A stretch of 7,381 bases of DNA, from NCBI GenBank assembly GCA_028679485.1, contig JAJRBL010000023.1:1-7381 (forward strand), given 5' to 3'. Positions 5,360 to 7,381 of the stretch are shown here, piece by piece. The notes beneath the pieces were generated by a model. It saw nothing but the letters and a program-made list of their open reading frames with translations, did no database searches and had not been told where the DNA came from. The translations under genes and the position numbers were made by a program. The stretch's first letter is position 1. Every line of letters begins with the position of its first letter. Source of the DNA: Methanospirillum sp. (GTDB taxonomy: Archaea; Halobacteriota; Methanomicrobia; Methanomicrobiales; Methanospirillaceae).

Positions 5360-6444
5360 AATCAATCGTCGAAGAGGCCTTAAACCGGGTTAAATCGGAA
5401 GAGAGAGCCCCGCAGAACAACAGTGACCTTGATGCGGTTCTCAGGACCATGTCAACCAGGATCTCCGTGGTCGGCTGCGGGGGAGGAGGCTCCAACACCA
5501 TTACCCGGATGAAAGATGAAGGAATAGCCGGAACGACGCTGTATGCCATAAATACAGATGCCATGCACCTTGCAACCGTGAAGGCTGATCATCGGATTCT
5601 TATCGGGCGCCAGAGAACGAGGGGTCTTGGTGCAGGATCCTATCCCCAGGTGGGAGAGGAGGCTGCCCTCGAGAGCGAACACGAGATCAGGCGAGCTGTT
5701 GAGGATTCAGACATGGTCTTCATCACTGCCGGGCTTGGCGGGGGGACCGGAACCGGGTGTGCCCCGGTGGTCGCCCGTTCAGCCCACGAGGAAGGGGCCC
5801 TGACGATCGCTATCGTGACTCTTCCTTTCACCTCCGAGGGTGCCATCAGGATGGAGAATGCGGAAGCAGGGCTTGAACGCCTCCGGGACGTGGCAGATAC
5901 GGTGATCGTTGTTCCCAATGACCGTCTCATGGAGGTTGTCCCGAAACTCCCGCTCTATGCAGCGTTCAAAATCGCCGATGAAGTCCTCATGCGGGCAGTA
6001 AAGGGAATCACCGAACTGATTACCGTACCTGGTCTTGTCAATCTGGATTTTGCCGATATAAGGGCAGTCATGGAGAAAGGCGGGGTTGCGATGATCGGGA
6101 TGGGAGAGAGCGATGCACAGGATAAATCCGCTGACTGTGTCAGGAAAGCTATCCGTTCACCCCTTCTTGACATCGACATTTCAGGTGCTACATCTGCGCT
6201 GGTCAATGTTACCGGTGGTCCTGATATGACCATGGCCGAGGCTGAAGGGGTCGTGGAAGAGGTGTACAATCTTATCGACCCGGATGCAAGGATTATCTGG
6301 GGAGCACAGATCGATCCTACCATGCAGAATACCATCCGCACCCTGCTCATCCTGACGGGTGTCAGGTCGCCACAAATATATGGTAGGAATGAAAAAAATA
6401 ACCCGAAATTTCAGAAACACTTTGAGATAGATTTTCTGAAGTGA
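5356..6444 (+). CDS. ftsZ: Cell division GTPase FtsZ (archaeal FtsZ1-like)
   Basis: A 362-residue tubulin-like GTPase that polymerises at the division site. Seen in order: an N-terminal tail of about 33 residues; the nucleotide-binding [15 protein letters not shown] at 38-52; INTDAMHL at 65-72; the tubulin signature [12 protein letters not shown] at 126-137; VPNDRLM at 186-192; and the catalytic T7 loop NLDFADIR at 229-236 with D231 and D234. The C-terminal domain runs to about 340, followed by a short tail ending IDFLK. Placement directly before secE and spt5 is the arrangement I recall for archaeal ftsZ1, the paralogue linked mainly to Z-ring scaffolding in haloarchaea; the paralogue call rests on this context. 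The ATG overlaps the dtdA stop, and GAGG (5344-5347) lies 8 bases upstream. Because translation is probably coupled to dtdA, the dtdA amber codon could affect ftsZ expression. Confidence 0.96.
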   Translation: MKSIVEEALNRVKSEERAPQNNSDLDAVLRTMSTRISVVGCGGGGSNTITRMKDEGIAGTTLYAINTDAMHLATVKADHRILIGRQRTRGLGAGSYPQVGEEAALESEHEIRRAVEDSDMVFITAGLGGGTGTGCAPVVARSAHEEGALTIAIVTLPFTSEGAIRMENAEAGLERLRDVADTVIVVPNDRLMEVVPKLPLYAAFKIADEVLMRAVKGITELITVPGLVNLDFADIRAVMEKGGVAMIGMGESDAQDKSADCVRKAIRSPLLDIDISGATSALVNVTGGPDMTMAEAEGVVEEVYNLIDPDARIIWGAQIDPTMQNTIRTLLILTGVRSPQIYGRNEKNNPKFQKHFEIDFLK

Positions 6445-6458
6445 TATAGAGTGATATA
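6441..6458 (+). promoter_or_regulatory. Doubled GTGATATA, ribosome binding site for secE
   Basis: GTGATATA occurs at 6441-6448 and again at 6451-6458. The first copy contains the ftsZ stop TGA; the second lies just before the secE ATG at 6460. GTGAT is complementary to part of the archaeal 16S rRNA 3' end (AUCACCUCC), and this favours ATG 6460 over GTG 6451 as the start. Confidence 0.5.
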
Positions 6459-6459
6459 T

Positions 6460-6651
6460 ATGGAAATCCCGAAGATGAACATTAATCTGAACGAGGAATT
6501 ATTTCGCAAATACATGCGTATCCTCAAACTGGCCCGGTTTCCCACGCGCGATGAATATACCAAGATAGCACTTGTCGCTGCGGCAGGTGTCGTCCTCATT
6601 GGTATTATCGGGTTTATCATCTACGAACTCTTCATTCTGCTTCCGAAGTGA
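6460..6651 (+). CDS. secE: Preprotein translocase subunit SecE (Sec61-gamma type)
   Basis: A 63-residue membrane protein that clamps SecY in the protein-conducting channel. The N-terminal part is amphipathic and basic, with the family motif R-I-L-K-L-A-R-F-P-T-R-D-E-Y at about residues 20-33. It is followed by one hydrophobic helix (about 37-60) rich in Val, Ile, Gly and Leu, ending ILLPK. Length and single-helix layout match archaeal SecE. An in-frame GTG at 6451 would add three residues, but GTGAT at 6451-6455 serves better as the ribosome binding site for ATG 6460. Spt5 follows at once, the usual archaeal pairing. Confidence 0.93.
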   Translation: MEIPKMNINLNEELFRKYMRILKLARFPTRDEYTKIALVAAAGVVLIGIIGFIIYELFILLPK

Positions 6652-6652
6652 T
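6648..6652 (+). promoter_or_regulatory. Ribosome binding site for spt5 embedding the secE stop
   Basis: GTGAT contains the secE stop TGA (6649-6651) and lies four bases before the spt5 ATG at 6657. It repeats the stop-in-Shine-Dalgarno arrangement seen at the ftsZ-secE junction, and favours ATG 6657 over GTG 6648 as the start. Confidence 0.5.
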
Positions 6653-6656
6653 ATTC

Positions 6657-7136
6657 ATGGATACTGAACACCGTCTTCGCATATATGCGGTAAAAACCAC
6701 GAACCGGGCAGAGCGATCGGTTGCTGATAATATTGAAAAGGCGGTGCGGGACGTAGATAACGATATCAGGGTTATGTCAGTGATAGCACCTGATGAACTG
6801 AAGGGATATGTGCTGGTTGAGACTGATGAACCCCTTGCCCGGGTCCAGGAGCTCATGGAGCATGTTCCCAGTGCGCGCATCGTGCTTCCCGGTGCAACCT
6901 CGCTGGAAGAGGTTGGTCATTACCTCATACCGAAACCTGCTGTTAGCGGTATCGATGAAGGCACCATAATCGAACTTATTGCGGGACCTTTCAAAGGAGA
7001 AAAAGCCGTTGTAAAGCGTGTTGACGCTTCCAAGGAAGAGATCACCGTGGAACTCTACGAGAGTGTCCTGCCGATTCCGATCACCGTCCGGGGTGATCAC
7101 GTCAGGATTATCGATCGTGGAGAAGATGATAAATAA
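6657..7136 (+). CDS. spt5: Transcription elongation factor Spt5 (NusG homologue)
   Basis: A 159-residue archaeal Spt5. It bridges the RNA polymerase clamp with Spt4 to promote processivity and can link transcription to ribosomes. Residues about 7-85 form the NGN domain, beginning RIYAVKTTNRAERSVADNI, with the conserved KGYVLVETD at 49-57. A KOW domain follows at about 100-150: DEGTIIELIAGPFKGEKAVV, then ITVELYESVLPIPITV. The short acidic tail (RGEDDK) and full length match the family. The start ATG at 6657 is set by the GTGAT site; GTG 6648 would add three residues. It is the last gene before a terminator-like hairpin. Confidence 0.95.
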   Translation: MDTEHRLRIYAVKTTNRAERSVADNIEKAVRDVDNDIRVMSVIAPDELKGYVLVETDEPLARVQELMEHVPSARIVLPGATSLEEVGHYLIPKPAVSGIDEGTIIELIAGPFKGEKAVVKRVDASKEEITVELYESVLPIPITVRGDHVRIIDRGEDDK

Positions 7137-7171
7137 CTCCCGGGAATCATCACCCGGAGATATTCTTTTTT
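7137..7171 (+). terminator. Hairpin and T-run after spt5
   Basis: CTCCCGGG (7137-7144) can pair with CCCGGAG (7153-7159), with one bulged C, around an eight-base loop. Six Ts follow at 7166-7171. The structure starts directly after the spt5 TAA and probably ends or attenuates the operon before rpl11. The T-run is also compatible with plain U-tract termination in archaea. Confidence 0.55.
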
Positions 7172-7222
7172 ATCTATCCTTCCAACCTTAATGAACCCAG
7201 ATGGACGTACCTTGTCCTGACT

Positions 7223-7228
7223 GGTGAT
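7223..7228 (+). promoter_or_regulatory. Strong ribosome binding site for rpl11
   Basis: GGTGAT matches the archaeal anti-Shine-Dalgarno and sits five bases before the uL11 ATG at 7234. It is the best such site in the window, as expected for a ribosomal protein gene. A clear TATA box could not be fixed; candidates are CTTAATGA around 7188-7195 or the T-rich stretch at 7166-7175. Confidence 0.6.
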
Positions 7229-7233
7229 ACATA

Positions 7234-7381
7234 ATGGCAGAAGTAGTCGAGGTACTAGTACCCGGCGGCAAGGCAACAGCCGGTCCGCCTCTTGGTCCGG
7301 CGCTGGGTCCCCTCGGTATTAACGTCAAGGCTGTCGTTGATGAGATTAACAAGAAGACCTCGTCCTTTAACGGAATGCAGG
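7234..7381 (+). CDS. rpl11: Large-subunit ribosomal protein uL11 (C-terminus cut by window edge)
   Basis: The first 49 residues of uL11, which binds the GTPase-associated region of 23S rRNA. The N-terminus [20 protein letters not shown], followed by [19 protein letters not shown], is the near-invariant start of the archaeal protein. The gene runs off the right edge. In archaea it is usually followed by the uL1, uL10 and L12 genes, and the whole commonly lies downstream of secE-spt5, as here. The hairpin and T-run upstream suggest it has its own promoter. Confidence 0.97.
   Translation, partial: MAEVVEVLVPGGKATAGPPLGPALGPLGINVKAVVDEINKKTSSFNGMQ

Noticed and set aside
1..7381. CRISPR arrays, tRNA or rRNA genes, insertion sequences, integrase or phage genes
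   Set aside because: No repeat-spacer pattern, cloverleaf-like sequence, transposase motif or terminal inverted repeat was seen; the window looks like conserved chromosomal backbone.

Overview
This window comes from a methanogenic archaeon, most likely of the Methanomicrobiales; the order is an inference from the protein sequences and was not tested phylogenetically. The evidence for a methanogen is two genes for coenzyme F430 synthesis and a protein carrying the methanogenesis marker 9 domain. Archaeal information-processing genes (long-form D-aminoacyl-tRNA deacylase, tubulin-like FtsZ, SecE, Spt5, uL11) and GTGAT-type ribosome binding sites fit this. Genes are tightly packed and no stretch over 300 bases lacks a gene.

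Left end, minus strand (1-1244): cfbA (sirohydrochlorin nickelochelatase) is followed, with a 1-base overlap, by cfbE (coenzyme F430 synthase). cfbE runs off the left edge. A 176-bp divergent intergenic region (1245-1420) holds two outward promoters and two perfect inverted repeats, each next to or over a TATA-like box.

Centre left, plus strand (1421-3935): a three-gene operon with overlapping ends. It encodes a flavin-type TIM-barrel protein with the cysteine-rich marker 9 domain, a CitG-like triphosphoribosyl transferase homologue, and a DUF447 flavin-binding-type protein. No citrate lyase gene is visible, so the CitG-like enzyme probably serves another pathway. I suggest a one-carbon cofactor such as tetrahydromethanopterin or methanofuran.

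Right half, plus strand (4031-7136): a second operon, dtdA-ftsZ-secE-spt5, preceded by a TATAAA box, ends at a hairpin with a T-run. A ribosomal protein uL11 gene then begins and is cut by the right edge.

The most striking point is in dtdA. The N-terminal part of the deacylase is present in the correct frame, but codon 27 is TAG. Reading continues in the same frame, with family-like sequence on both sides and no frameshift. The codon could be a pyrrolysine or readthrough site, a recent nonsense mutation, or a sequence error. A perfect 6-bp hairpin starts one base after the TAG.
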